The notes under the pieces: generated by a model
Told to the model about the DNA's origin: nothing
Seen by the model: only the letters and a program-made list of their open reading frames with translations
Databases searched by the model: none
From: Cyathus striatus
Lineage: Eukaryota > Basidiomycota > Agaricomycetes > Agaricales > Nidulariaceae
Direction: 5' to 3'
NCBI GenBank assembly: GCA_025738555.1
Contig: JAOVFP010000012.1
Location: forward strand, 806,001 to 870,000
DNA length: 64,000 nt
Position numbers and translations under genes: made by a program
Shown here: piece by piece, positions 1 to 11,913 of the stretch
Layout: each line of letters begins with the position of its first letter
Position numbering within the stretch: the first letter of the stretch is position 1

Positions 1-1284
1 ATGGATCGTAAACAACAAGCTCTATTCACACAACGTTCGGTGGCTCATTCAAGTACCGCGCTTGTACGAAGTGTACAAAGCCAATGGATCTGTACAAACG
101 TTCGAAGATATCGTTGTTAGTAAGTGGTATTAGTGCCTCTTACCGTGGCAAACTCTGAACGTTACGGGTTAATTTCAGACGTATTCCGCCCCTTGTTTGA
201 GGTTACCAAAGATCCTTCAAGCCATCCCGAACTTCACGTCTTCTTGCAGCGTGTAGTTGGCTTTGACACCGTCGACGATGAGTCTAAGGTTGAGAGAAGG
301 ATTCACAAGAAGTTCCCATACCCCAAGTTGTGGGACTTCCCCCAGTCACCACCATATTCATACTGGTAGGCGAGGGTTTACAATTGTAACTTCAAAGCAA
401 TGAACTGATGTACTATAGGCTCTACTATATGTTCGCGAATACTGCAAGTCTGAACAACTGGCGGCGCATTCGTGGATTCAGTACGAACACAACCCATGTC
501 ATTTCCATTCGTTGGTACTAATGATACTATTTAGATACACTTGTGTTCCGACCTCACGCTGGGGAAGCTGGCGACACCGACCATCTTGCATCTGCATTCC
601 TCACCTCACATTCGATCTCTCACGGTATTCTCCTTCGTAAGTTCCTGCGTTGCAGTACCTGTTCTACCTTAAGCAAATTGGAATTGCTATGAGCCCGCTG
701 AGTAACAATGCACTGTTCTTGACATACGAAAGGAACCCACTTCCTGACTTTTTCAAGACTGGGTTGAATGTCAGCTTGAGCACTGATGATCCACTGCAGT
801 TCCATTTCACTAAGGTATGTAAGACTGATGATCATTCTATGTGTTTAGAGTTAAATTGAGCTATTTAGGAACCTTTGTTGGAAGAGTACAGTGTCGCAGC
901 TCATATATATAAGATGCCGCAGAGCTCACTGGCTGAGCTGGCACGAAACTCGGTGAGGCAGAGTGGGTTCGAGATGGAGATTAAGCGTCACTGGCTAGGA
1001 CATGAGTGGTATCTCCCTGGGGCGGCTGGCAACGATATCAACAAGGTATATTTCTAACCTACGAACTTGATTGCTTATTCTGACTTTATCTCCCTTAGAC
1101 CAATGTACCAGATATTCGCCTTGCATTCCGTCACCAAACATTGTTGGGCGAACTCGACATGATCCGAGGGAAGGTTACTGGCCCAGTTCCTGGGCTGACG
1201 TCTGGTCACACCACCCATGCAATGGGTGGTGTCCTGGTTACGGCCGACAATATAGCAGCTAAAGCAATGTCGAGGCATGTGTAA
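1..1284 (+). CDS. AMD1: AMP deaminase, C-terminal part (5' end outside the window)
   Basis: The enzyme deaminates AMP to IMP in the cytosolic purine nucleotide cycle. The reading frame enters at base 3 and continues through at least five short introns to a TAA at 1282-1284. Spliced exons read [12 protein letters not shown], then [13 protein letters not shown], then L-Y-Y-M-F-A-N, then [10 protein letters not shown] (metal and catalytic His/Glu region). After that come I-A-M-S-P-L-S-N-N and [14 protein letters not shown], with the catalytic Asp pair. The tail [11 protein letters not shown] matches the family's end. Introns are about 50-70 bp with GTAAGT-like donors. The N-terminal regulatory region lies before base 1. 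Family assignment is very secure; exact exon edges are read by eye. Confidence 0.95.
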
Positions 1285-1575
1285 AGATCTATTTACATCT
1301 AAGGATTATTTAAAAAGTGGATTGATTGTTTTTCGTTGCGAGATCATTGTACATACCAGATATAACAATATATATACAAGCAACTAAAGCTATGTCAGTT
1401 GATTTAATCATTGTTTAAGCTTTAAGGATTTGCTATTTGAAGGTGTAAGTCTCAACAATGAAATGAATGGAGAGTATCGATCAATAATCGAAGTTCATGC
1501 ATTCAGCGTCTCAGATATGCCTTGACATTGCTTTACTGAATAGGTAAGTATAAATACACTCGAATAATGACTTGC

Positions 1576-3950
1576 TTAATCCTTCTTGGGGGGTGTCCAG
1601 TCTTTCAGCCACTCCAAAACGAACGTGATCATCTCCCTATGAATCTTCCTAATCTCAGGAGGCTCGTCCAGTAGATTTCTCAGCCCATACTCATCATAAT
1701 GATGAACCGCATCTGCGTGTTTGAGGTTAGCACATGCACAGCGAAAAGAATAGTGGGAAGCAAGGTGGCTTACCGGGAATAAGCTTGAACGGCCTCAATA
1801 TGGTATCTTCTCTGTCCTTTGCCTGGGAGCCGTGTGGGGTATCGGGTCTCCAAGGATCGACTAGTCGCAAGTCTCTATTAACAACAGTTGAAGGCAGCAA
1901 AAGATGAAATCACACCTTCGCCATCAATAATAGCCAGCCTGTCAGCCGCAATGTCAAAGTCTCCCAGTGCATTCACTGCAGTTACGTTAGGGAATGTTGG
2001 AACAATCATATGTTCACCGGGAGGGAAGGCCTAACAAACTACCCTGAGAATTACACGCATATACACAAGGAGAAACGCCTACCTGTTTGCAGATCTTCGA
2101 TTCATACGCGAGTGTCAAGAGACGTGAAATTATGCGGGGTTGTTTCAGGTCCGGTGGAGCTGTCTATTCCGCAATTTTAGTACATATATCACTAACTGAG
2201 ATTACGGTGACATACGGTGAAGTATCCCCACTGTGTGCAAACCTGGAACAACCACAACCTCCAATCTTGGTCAAGGGTGATCTCCTGGTACCTGGCGTCG
2301 TCGTACGACCCAAAGCACTACAAAACAATTGTGTCAGCTTCCGAGATGAAAACCTCAATTGAGGAGAGAGATGACACACCTCTTCAGTTGTAAACCCTTC
2401 AGGGCAACTCGATAAGACATTTTCCCTAATCCACTTCGCGTAATTAAGCACAGCAAAATCTAAAGCGAGGCCTTCTGCACCCTCGACTTGAACCAGACGT
2501 TCTTGGTTGCCATAGGGGAGTTCCTCGGCGGCAGTAGCGGAGATTCTTCCAAAGGGCTTTCCGAGAGTCTCGCAGAAGTCGTCGAAGGTAGTGCTTCCAA
2601 CTTCAGGATCCCAGCACTTCGCTTGCCACGATCCAAGAGGGCTCTAGTTATGGTATATGCTTGAGATCGTCAGGTAACTTTACGCAACAAAAGGCATACT
2701 GTCAGTAGGGATACGAAGTCATCATCATGCTCGAGATCAGCAACGCCGAAAAGCTTCTTCAACGGCTTCGTGAATTTTCCGTATTCAAGGATAGCATCTA
2801 CAGTTTTAACAGTATTCTCGATGTGCTTGGAGCATTTAGGCTCTGCAGCGTTACGAATAATTTCCATGTATTCCCAGTTTGACAGGGCAGCGTGGGTGAC
2901 GGCTATTGATCACCAACCCGTGTGAGGAAAGTAATCGTGTGATAGTACTCAAATAGCGTACCACTAGATGCGATGGAACCATAGACCAGCTCTGGATACA
3001 GAACGCGCATATGGGCTGCACGAGCACCAGCGTAAGATCCCTATATGCGACGTATCAGCGCTCTGCGAGTAAGTGCAAGGGAATCAAGCGGGTGATAAAC
3101 GTACGCCGTAGTAGATCCATGGAGTTCCAGGTGCAGTGAGGTCCTCGTCGATGCCATCGAATTTCACATTAGCAATGAAGTTGGCACTATCCGCGGCAGC
3201 TTGCTCATTGGTAAGCCATCTGTCGAATAACTAAGAGACAATGCCACAGGTGAGACATTAGGAACACTTACCGTAAGGAGTCCGTTGAGAAGTTGTTCAC
3301 AGGGAGCGAGCGACCTGTGTATGGGATGCGTCAGTTTGAGCTATGGTCACGGAAACCGAAAAAGCATAGACCATAGTAGCGATGTTCAAGGATGACACCA
3401 ACGCCCCCTGTAGCCTGGGCGAGGATTTCTACAATGCCAGTGTCCAAGAATGCAAGCCGATCCTATTCGACGAGAAAGACGCGTCAGAGCATGATACATC
3501 ACCATTACGTTTCTTACACACCGAACCGCTAGTTTCTCCTCCATCAAGCACAATAACCGGGCCCTTAGAGCCCTTTTTATAATGCCGCTTGCTAACCCAG
3601 TATCTCTGCCTCCAATGTTTCGTGTTGCTCTTATCGAAGTGATCCAAAGGTTGTCTAAACCACTTCCCCGGAAACTCGGCCTCATAGTCTTTCTCCATCT
3701 TCTCCTCATCACCAGCAAACAGTGACACCGAAGGATCTTGCACAACCAGCCCAGGATCCTTCCTGACAGTAGCGCCTCTCCCGGAAGATCTTGATAACTC
3801 CTGCTCCCGAGCCCGTTCAAGTTTCCACAGATTCACACCCTGCGGTCCCATGACGCGTAGCGCGTCGGGTTTGATGGCGGCATTGATATTGAGAACGAGG
3901 GAGAAAATTAGAAAGGCCCTGGTTAGAACCAGCCATGTACGGTTTGCCAT
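1576..3950 (-). CDS. Serine peptidase family S28 (PRCP/DPP-like), secreted
   Basis: This is probably a secreted proline-specific serine peptidase of MEROPS family S28. Translation starts at 3950 with M-A-N-R-T-W-L and a hydrophobic signal peptide (residues about 7-24). The mature part has F-R-Q-P-L-D-H-F-D and Q-R-Y-W-V, typical of the S28 N-terminus. The nucleophile motif G-S-Y-A-G-A-R-A-A-H is encoded near 3030, directly after an intron that follows T-P-W-I-Y-Y-G. Downstream are S-Y-D-D-A-R-Y and W-R-L-W-L-F-Q-V-C-T-Q-W-G-Y, another family signature. The likely catalytic His lies in A-V-H-H-Y-D-E-Y near the C-terminus, and the protein ends K-D-W-T-P-P-K-K-D with a stop at 1576-1578. The gene has many short introns. 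It runs divergently from the small secreted-protein gene at 4415. The substrate cannot be told from sequence. Confidence 0.9.
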
Positions 3951-4414
3951 GGCTGTAAGTAGTGGTGGTGGTTGTGACTAGGGAAGGATGGGGCCGACCT
4001 GGCCAAGACCTGGCAGTTGTGAGAGCCAAGTGAGAACCGGAGAGGGCGGCACGCATGGTTCGCATCGGCAACGATTCCGAGCACGTGTTTCGTATATCGC
4101 TATCACTGAGGCGCCAGAAATAGAACTCAACGCTTTTCCTTGGACCATTTGAAATCTTGTGCTACTAGCCTTCTACCAAACTTGAAATTTTGAAAGCTTG
4201 ATCATGCGTGCTCCTTCTACTATTCTAGATAGTTGAACTCGTACTTCAAATTCAATACAATTAAACTTTTATCTCTATTCATACGGACTTTCGGAGTCTG
4301 CCATAAATCTTAATTGAAAATCGAAAAAGGAACAGCCCCATGCAAATGATACGTGCATTTAGTCTGTAGCCCCAACACTGACTCTCTCTTTACCACTCAC
4401 AAGATCTACCCTCA
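3951..4414. other. Intergenic region between divergent secreted-protein genes
   Basis: This 464-bp spacer separates the S28 peptidase (leftward) from the small Cys-rich protein (rightward), so it should hold both promoters. It is AT-rich from about 4180 to 4320. I see no convincing TATA box or gene. Confidence 0.5.
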
Positions 4415-4847
4415 ATGCGTGCACTATCCATCGGCATCATCTTCGTCTGCTCCTTAATCACCATCCTGGGCGGAGCCATATTCAAAATCAGCAGCGTCTT
4501 GCACGACTCCCTTAAATTACCATGCACAAACTATGCTTGTCCAACAATTGAAGGGAAGAAGTTCCTTGGGCTTGAGCAGACTGACGATAATGTTACGTGC
4601 ATGTAAGTTTATGACGTAGTTGTCATCAGAGTTGTTCATGGTATACGTCGGATAATAGGTACAGGAGAAACTTTATAACTCGCATGAAATGCAACTACGA
4701 TTCGGTACGTTGAGATATTTTCACGGTGTACTGATCAAGAGATGAGACTATGATTGCCTACTTATCAAACTACAGATATATGGAAATCTGCTAGCAGGTC
4801 CTTTACCATGTCCACGAGCAGCTCAACAGGTCCACTGTTCCCCCTAA
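4415..4847 (+). CDS. Small cysteine-rich secreted or membrane-anchored protein, about 101 aa
   Basis: No family was recognised. Three exons fit cleanly: 4415-4602, 4659-4704 and 4776-4847. Their GT-AG introns keep the frame open to a TAA at 4845-4847 (306 nt in total). Residues 1-28 form a hydrophobic signal peptide or anchor (M-R-A-L-S-I-G-I-I-F-V-C). The mature part carries six cysteines in the contexts L-P-C, Y-A-C, V-T-C, M-K-C, L-P-C and V-H-C, enough for three disulfides. Size, signal sequence and cysteine count fit the fungal small secreted protein or candidate effector class. That is inference from architecture only. It is preceded by the shared promoter region with the S28 peptidase. 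Confidence 0.65.
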
Positions 4848-5034
4848 ACGTGGTAGAATAACTGTGATGAAGTACTTCGCATACATAGCACATGGAGCCA
4901 TTTACTTGCTATTTGTCTTGTAATGTAGAATGTGACACTCGCCAATCGCAGAATCAATTTTGAGTTTGTTACAAAATATACAAGAGTATTCCAAAATACA
5001 TTTTGGCTCAGTCCTTCAAGTTTTATACATAGTC

Positions 5035-6119
5035 CTACAACTTCTGCTCCTTTCCCTCACTAGCCAGCTCAACAATTTGCTCCGCTCCTGGATACTCCGG
5101 CAGATCCAGCTGATACTTCTCTTCCATTGACCTGAATTCAAAACTTAAATACCAGACCAAAAGAAGGTAAATCAACAACTCACTTTGGAACAAACCTACC
5201 GCCCAAAAAATGCCGTCCCCTAAATAACCTCGCCCCCTCCTTAGGTGCAGTAAGACTAACCAGCACATCAGGCTCCAATCCAATACCAATCTCATTCCCT
5301 TTCTCCACGTCCCACCCAGACGGAATGTCCACGCTCACAATTGGCAGTCCGCTCTCTTTCAAAAGAGGGAGCGCGGTATCGAATGGGGCACGCACTGGTG
5401 GTTGGAAGGAGAATCCGAATATGGCGTCGAGGATTACATCTGTTGAGGAAAGGGCTGATTTGAGGGGGTCCGAGGAGGTGGACGGTGGAAGAGTGGGGAT
5501 CTGCATATTTGTGCATTGTTGTTGGAGACGCTGGGAATCATTAAGTTAGAGATAAGATAAAAAGAGGTGTTGAATTAAGGTAGTACCTTGTAGATATCTT
5601 TTGAACCAGGCTACAGAGATCTGTGTGGGATATCACAGCGAGGAAAGTGTGCGGCACATACCTTAGGCATATATATCGTAGGCTTATATCCAAACATTCC
5701 TGCACCCCATCAGCTATAATTCGCCAAAGCCAAGAAAACCAACCTAAATGTCTAGCAGCAACCAACCCATCCCCACCTTCCCACTAATTCAATCAACACC
5801 TCACCCAGCACAACTAAACACACACCTTGGTTCCCCGGCCCACAACACACCAATACGCGCGGATAATTATCTTTATCGTAACACTTCGCCAGAGTTTGTG
5901 CACAGGCTAGACCAGCTAGTTCCATAAGCTGACAGGCAAGCATCAGATACTTCGTCGTTCGTTCCACTTCCGACGAGTATCACACCTGATCAAGGCTAAA
6001 CGCCCCGGATACATTCATAAGCTCTTCATCAATCTGTACGCTTAATTAGCACTTGTAATAGCAGAGGACAGAAAGCTCACTTGTTGAGCGAGTCGGGCAG
6101 TAAGGTATCGCAAGACCAT
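5035..6119 (-). CDS. NNR1: NAD(P)H-hydrate epimerase (YjeF N-terminal domain)
   Basis: The enzyme epimerises damaged R-NAD(P)HX to the S form so that the partner dehydratase can repair it. The start at 6119 gives [13 protein letters not shown], followed after an intron by I-D-E-E-L-M, the usual fungal N-terminus. Next come [12 protein letters not shown], then [11 protein letters not shown] (the nucleotide-binding G-P-G-N-N-G-G-D region, split by an intron), [16 protein letters not shown], and [10 protein letters not shown]. The last exon begins after a TTCAG acceptor near 5128 and ends at 5035. Expected length is about 246 aa, normal for the family. Several introns of about 50 bp interrupt it. 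No separate targeting peptide is obvious. Confidence 0.93.
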
Positions 6120-6617
6120 GTTCGTCGTGAAGCAGTATCGATGACGTCGTTGGCTATATGATCCCGCGCGTTATTTATCTCTCTTTCATTTGCCAAACAC
6201 GCCTACGCCATTGCCAGCGCTCACCATAACAACGTAACAATTCTACAGAGTTCGACTTGGAACGAAGAGCCGATTTCTTAACAATTCAATCTAATCACTC
6301 AATCTAATCACTCAATCTAATCAAAAAAACACAAGACTAGATTCATATGTACGAATACACAAGTATCACAGACAAATATAGGTAGAAAAATAGATACGTA
6401 GCTGTTAATACAGTAAGATACGCAGCTGCACAAGAAAACATCAAGTGAAACAAGAAGAAACATACCAAGCTAGGAACTAGATGCTAGTATATACAAATGA
6501 TACAGCCAAAATCGAAAAAAAAAAAAAAAAAATATCGCAGAAATGACGAATCGAAGTCCAAGCAAGAGAATCATAAATCATAACAGTTGTCGTCCGCATC
6601 CTTGGGATAGATCAAAA
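6120..6617. other. Intergenic region with poly(A) tract
   Basis: This AT-rich spacer lies between the epimerase promoter and the 3' end of the MYND gene. It includes an 18-nt A run near 6517-6534 and a 13-bp tandem repeat listed separately. No gene is seen. Confidence 0.5.
6286..6322. repeat. 13-bp tandem repeat, about three copies
   Basis: The unit TCAATCTAATCAC is repeated nearly three times in a row (6286-6298, 6299-6311, partial 6312-6322). It lies about 170 bp upstream of the epimerase start. It could be a simple satellite or an array of a regulatory motif; nothing separates the two. Confidence 0.7.
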
Positions 6618-7825
6618 TCACTCATCCACCTCTCCAGGCTCCGGGCTCGCCTCGATCTTGACACAGACCCTCCTATGCTCGTCCCAGTCCTTCCTCTGAT
6701 GTTCAGCGGTGCAATACTGCACCATCCGACACTTGCTACACGTCTGCCCGAAGACAGGTACTTCCTCTCCCACCGACGCCGTATCCACTGAGCCCTCCGA
6801 GCTTCCACATCCACTTCCTGATCCCGGCTCACCAAAAACAGTGTCACAATCAATCCAGTTACACATTTGCCTCCTCTTCGGTCTTCTTTTCTTCCCTTCC
6901 TTGTCTTTCCGTATGCTCAGCACTGCGGCATCGACGATACCTCGCCTAGGAAACCTGATCATTTCACAGTCGTCGGTACAGTACGGGTTGGGGCAGCCGG
7001 TAGGATAGTCGAAGAAGATAGTTTCGTCGGGAACGTAGGAAGGGTCTGTGAAGAAGATTTGGGAGTAGGAGGAAGTTTGGTGCGAGAAGAGAACGAGGAA
7101 GCGTGGACGCTTTTCGTGTAGAATGGCACGAAGGGTTAGGTCGATTTGAGGGAAACAGGGGGTCCGTCGTTGATGGTTTATTGTATGACTTAGCCTCATG
7201 TCTGTAGAGGTATTATGTATGGTAGTTTTATGGGAAAGGAGAAGAGACGTACGTTGATATTTGATCTGCTCCTCTATCCTAGGTCTATGCTTCCCCTCAG
7301 AGGTATATCGGCACACGAGCGTAAAGTAATCCGTAACATCGTTCATTTCTTGTCTCTTCAGATCAGTGACGATAACATAAATCTCATCACAACCAATATC
7401 ATGCATTCCCCTCAAAATCATAAGCTCCGGCAACTATATAATCAAGAACGCCAATAAGCCTTTCTGTTCCCCACCACAAAGACAACCTAACTCACCATTG
7501 TAAACACAACAGGCATCATAGATAACCTCCGGTCGCTCATCGAGCGATGATGATAGACATGCGTAGTCCAAGTTCTATCAAGGGGGATCAACCTCCCCGT
7601 ATCAACCGTCCTACAGAATATATTCTCAGGGACAAAATCACCCTTATTCCACGCGATAATCTGTTTCCTACGAATCCCTCTTCCTTGTATCTCCCCCCTG
7701 CGTCCGCGGACTTCCATGAACCATTCATAATATGCATCCTGCGCACCACTGCGGTGCTCGAGCCACTTGTCGATCAGTGTATCGGTGCTGTCATGGTCCA
7801 GTGTTGTTTTGACCAGCTCGGACAT
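6618..7825 (-). CDS. MYND-type zinc finger protein, about 360 aa
   Basis: The C-terminus carries a MYND finger: C-N-W-I-D-C then, after a Ser/Gly-rich linker, C-S-K-C-R-M-V-Q-Y-C-T-A-E-H-Q-R-K-D-W-D-E-H-R-R-style spacing and a last C (about residues 290-350). The start M-S-E-L-V-K-T at 7825 is the first Met after an in-frame stop. Exon 1 ends at about 7496. Exon 2 starts at about 7433 with L-P-E-L-M-I-L-R-G-M. A frame-neutral intron (GTACGT...CTACAG) lies near 7205-7253. A basic patch K-K-R-R-P-K-R-R just before the finger may be a nuclear signal. MYND fingers bind proline-rich partners. The N-terminal 250 residues match nothing I recognise, though such proteins are expanded in mushrooms. Confidence 0.8.
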
Positions 7826-8636
7826 GGAAAGACTAGGCGGAGTGAGGGGAGAGTAGGGCTTTCGTCGTCGTCTGCGGGCTCTGTTTCAGCAGTCATTGTG
7901 GATGAGTGTGAGAGGAGATGGTTGAAAGGGCGTGGCGGTGCAGTGTTTAATTGGGTGGGTTTATTCTATGCCAGAATCGCGTGTTTGCCTTGCTTTGGTG
8001 ATCGAGATCCCGAATTATCTTTTGTCGCGCAAAGGTCGGCCCTAAATTACGAATGTCATGTTCGTTGTTCAACTTTTTGTTGTCAATTTCAAACGTCCAT
8101 TACAAGTCGAAAATGATACGGACGTGTACTCTACGTGCTACATATCGCATCACATGTGTCTTAAAATCTAGATGGAGAAGCTTAACGTCGATGAATGATC
8201 AGACGATAGAATTTGACCTGAGAATGCAGAACCGGCATTGGCTCAGTAAGGTGACAGCCGGGTAAGTGACTAGTCGACTACTGCTTAAATAAAGCATATA
8301 GTAACTTACTAAAAGGGTGTAGAGCGTCAGTAAACTGAAAAATAAGTATAGAACACAACCCTTTACATACGATGGGATCTGTTTAACATACACGGCATGG
8401 AGTCATGAACTGATAATCATCATCAAGTTTATTATGATTTTAGCAATGGCGTTCCGACTAATGAGAGCGCTGGTTAAGTGCAGCGTTGAAGATCTGAACT
8501 GAGAATCAACTGGAGAAAGGATAGAACACATCAAAAGCGGCTCTAGGTAATGATTGTTGGACGAAATGCAGGCTTCATTCTATAGCCGGCATCACCGGAG
8601 GTCTACCAGGCAGCGGTAATGATTCTACGCATCGAG
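7826..8636. other. Intergenic region between divergent MYND and methyltransferase genes
   Basis: A shared upstream region of about 0.8 kb. An open frame at 7892-7830 on the minus strand starts M-T-A-E-T-E-P but is out of frame with the MYND gene, so it was not joined. No other gene is seen. Confidence 0.4.
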
Positions 8637-8644
8637 TATAAATA
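8637..8644 (+). promoter_or_regulatory. TATA box of the methyltransferase gene
   Basis: TATAAATA lies 51 bp upstream of the methyltransferase ATG at 8695. The same box with matching flanks (GCATCAAGTATAAATAATG) recurs in front of the decayed copy at 10087, which supports it as a real promoter element. Confidence 0.7.
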
Positions 8645-8694
8645 ATGGAGAGGTATAGAAGTAGTCCAGCTGTACTCGCGACGTTTCGACTGAA

Positions 8695-9684
8695 ATGCAA
8701 AACGCATCAGAGTCATCGAACGACGTCCAAAGCAAAGTTTTCTCAGCTTCTTCGGCGGAACTTCATCAGTTATATCAGGAAGCAGCGTATATCCTACCGT
8801 GTAATGAATCGGAGACGAAAAGGTTGGATAAATATAGGCTGGTATTTTCAAAAAGTGAATACTTATACCATAGGCTCACCAAACAACACTATCTGGCGAA
8901 GCGTTTGTTCGGCGCAAATATACTCGCACCCGTAGTATGGAGGGAGGGAGACAAAGTGTTAGATGCCTGCACGGGAACAGGTGAGCAAAACGGTTAATAT
9001 GCAAGTTCGGCACCCACTAAGGTTTCAAAAGCAATTTGGCTTCTGGACATAGCCAACGAAATTCCTGGATACGTATCCCTTGTAGGATTTGATATCGAAG
9101 CACGTTGGTTTCCAACTCGAGAATTACAACTGGAGAACATCGAGCTGCATGTTCACTCTGTCCTCTCACTTCCGCTTTCGTGGACGGATTCATTCACATT
9201 AGGACACCAACGTTTGTTAATTGGTGGTCTCCGTCAAACAGAATGGCCACAAGCGTTAAAGGAGCTATATAGAGTAACTAAGCCTGGAGGATGGGTGGAG
9301 CTATGCGAACTCGGCGACTGGCGCTCGGGCCCAGATAATGAAAATTGGAAAAAAATAATTACCGGGGTGTTCAACAGCCTTGGATTGGTTATTGATTGCG
9401 GGAAACACCTTGAATCGATGTTGCGGGATACTGGATTTATTGATATTTCGTGTATAGAGAAGGATGCGCCGTTGGGCCCATGGGGAGGGGAGGATGGAAA
9501 ATTACAAGGTGAAAATTTCTTAGCTATTTGGAAAGCATCAAAGAACAAAATTATGAACGCGGGTGGGTATGTGGAGGAAGAGGTAGATACATGGCTGAAC
9601 GAGATCGAAAAGGAATATAACGAGCGTAAAGGAACGATTGGTTGGGTGGTATGTTTTGGAAGGAAGCCTCATAGTCTCAAATGA
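8695..9684 (+). CDS. SAM-dependent methyltransferase (fungal class I, LaeA/UMTA-like)
   Basis: Two exons, 8695-8980 and 9032-9684, give a 312-aa protein. Exon 1 contains the typical start of this fungal family, Y-I-L-P-C-N-E-S-E-T-K-R-L-D, with H-Y-L-A-K-R-L-F-G-A-N near residue 75. Motif I spans the intron as V-L-D-A-C-T-G-T followed by A-I-W-L-L-D-I-A. Then V-G-F-D-I-E appears as the acidic motif II. Motif III/IV reads L-Y-R-V-T-K-P-G-G-W-V-E-L-C-E. These are SAM-binding features. The methyl acceptor is unknown; in fungi such enzymes often act in secondary metabolism, but no biosynthetic genes lie nearby. A decayed copy follows about 1.4 kb downstream. Confidence 0.88.
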
Positions 9685-10086
9685 ATTCAATAATTTGCTC
9701 AAGCCTCGGACCCATTTTCCAAAGTTCGAAATGGACTTGCGTATTGGTGGAACATCGAAATGACGGCACTTATAGTGAAAGTGAAGGTTTGGTGTCAAAA
9801 ATGATACAGATGTATTGTATATGTGTCTACAGACAAATGGGTGAGCAACCAAATCACGTTCAAAGCAGTTGTTGTATTAATACACGAACGTCGACAAACT
9901 TCAAAATAAGCTTTACATCGTAGTGAGTACTGTACTCCGATTGACATCCACGACAATTGGGCTGATTGATGGATATGAAGGTTATTTGAACCTGAAAGAT
10001 ATGAATAACTCGCTGTCGAATTACCATCACCGGAAAAAATGCCGGCGTCCACTGGCCGACTCGTACGGATCGTTTTATGCATCAAG
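9685..10086. other. Spacer between methyltransferase gene and its decayed copy
   Basis: No gene is seen. The last 60 bases (from GCCGGC near 10041) resemble the promoter of the intact methyltransferase gene and belong to the duplicated block. Confidence 0.5.
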
Positions 10087-10094
10087 TATAAATA
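10087..10094 (+). promoter_or_regulatory. Relict TATA box of the methyltransferase pseudogene
   Basis: TATAAATA with the same flanking bases as the box at 8637. It sits in front of the decayed methyltransferase copy. It shows that the duplication included the promoter. Confidence 0.65.
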
Positions 10095-10690
10095 ATGAAG
10101 AGGTTTAAGACGTACCCTAGCTGCTCCTAACAGGTTCCTTGAAATGTAAACGCACCAGAGGTGTTGAAAGATATCGACGCCGCAAGCAAAGCCGCTTCAA
10201 CTTGCTCTAGAAATGTTCGCCGCCGATACGGTAACCCAGATGCAGTATACATCTTACCATGTAATGACGCAGAGACGAAGACGTAAACATCATTTACGTA
10301 TGGTAATAACATTCTCAATTTTCAAAAACCAAAATGAAATATTACATAGACTTACAGCGTAATACTACATATTGAAGAGTGTATTCGGCGCCAATGGGGA
10401 ACATGCCCTGATATACCACTACAATAAGCAAATACAGCGGCTCATGAAATTGATATAAAAAGGAACTTGGCTACTACTAGGACCTCGTCCCATCTAGTAG
10501 GAGTTGACATCGAAGGCTCGGACCTCGTCGGTTTCCAACATAAGAATTATTGCAACTGGAAAACATGGAACTCCGTGCAAACTCCGTCCTTTTCCTTCTC
10601 TCTCGCGGACAGACACCATTTACATTTGTTCACCGACATTTATTAGTTTCAGGACTCCGCTGTACAGAAATGTCTACGTACATTTACAGT
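10095..10690 (+). pseudogene. Decayed tandem copy of the SAM methyltransferase gene
   Basis: The block follows the intact gene at 8695 in the same order and strand. GAAATGTAAACGCACCAGAG corresponds to GAAATGCAAAACGCATCAGAG. TTACCATGTAATGACGCAGA (near 10255) corresponds to CTACCGTGTAATGAATCGGA (near 8800). GTATTCGGCGCCAAT (10381) matches the F-G-A-N region. TAGGAGTTGACATCGAAG (about 10498) matches TAGGATTTGATATCGAAG (9083). The original start codon region is now ATG-TAA, and many small indels destroy the frame. The similarity fades after about 10690, before the P-G-G-W motif, so the copy is also truncated. It cannot make an active enzyme. Confidence 0.8.
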
Positions 10691-11913
10691 ACGTAATCAG
10701 GAACTCGGTCACCATGATTGGGCACTCGGTCAGCAGTGAATAATATATGTCAGGCGTGATCCCCTCTAAATTGAAGTATACCATCGTTCTGAGGACAACT
10801 ATAGCTCACTAAATCTCAAATTTCATGGCGTTATGAGGATTATGTGTTGTGTTATAACAAAATAATTGTCAGATCTGCACGGAGATGCAGAATTTGGTTA
10901 TATTTATACCACATCCTCCAGATCATCCACCTTACAGTTGGCTACCAAGAAAGCAGACGAACTCATCACTTCTTCTATATGTCTCATCATTCACCATACC
11001 TTGGCCAGAACTCTCCCTCATAATCGCAGTTGTGGATTAAGCACACTGCATAATGACCTCAAACTTTCTTACAACGTTATATATAGCCTACTATTATATA
11101 TTTTGATTAGTACATAATTTTAGGTCTATTGCATGAATATATGGCCATATTAGTCGAATTCAAGTGTTTTGAGAAAGATAAAAATGTCAAATGGAGGATT
11201 TTTTGAGAAATAGTAGTATTCTTAAAATTATTGACTGTAATACAATGCAATACATATAAATATGTATGTAAGATACAGTAAAGTCCACTCTGACACCTGT
11301 AAGTGAGCATAGAAGCCTGCTGTTGGGATATATCAATTGACATATGCCCCTATCTTATCTACAGTATATAGATCTTGTACGAAATGTCAACGTAAATAGC
11401 ACAGCTTCGATAAAAATTATATCTGTCAGTTAATTATGACGAAAATGAGCTTTAAGAACAAAATTCGAGAGTCTTTACTATTTAGCAATGGTAATCTCTT
11501 GGTGATCTCAGCTTCAAGTTCACTTATTTTCTACTTCAAACTCGAACTTATACATGGAAAATATCTAATAATGCATTGTTTATCTAACAGACTTACTTTG
11601 AGGTGGTAGAAGTTGGGTAAAAGTGTGGAATGCTGCAATCCGCGATGTCAAAATAGTGAAATTCCCACGGTGACCGACTCCCTTGTTTGGCCGCCAAAAT
11701 GAGTGCACGACAAAAAAAAATTGCAGCATCTCTTACTGATCTCGGGAAATTACAAATGTGGTGTCATTTTAAACCTTGGAAGGTTGCCAAAAAAACAAGA
11801 CAAACATTGCGTCAGTAGAGTAACTATGCATGTCTCCAGACCTAAATTGATCTTAGGTGGCCGAGATCACCATCATTGACTCTATAATTGTATGCCCGTT
11901 TTATCTAACTGTT
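10691..11913. other. AT-rich gene-free stretch
   Basis: About 1.2 kb between the methyltransferase pseudogene and the tRNA gene. Only short open frames with no recognisable motif are present. Confidence 0.45.
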
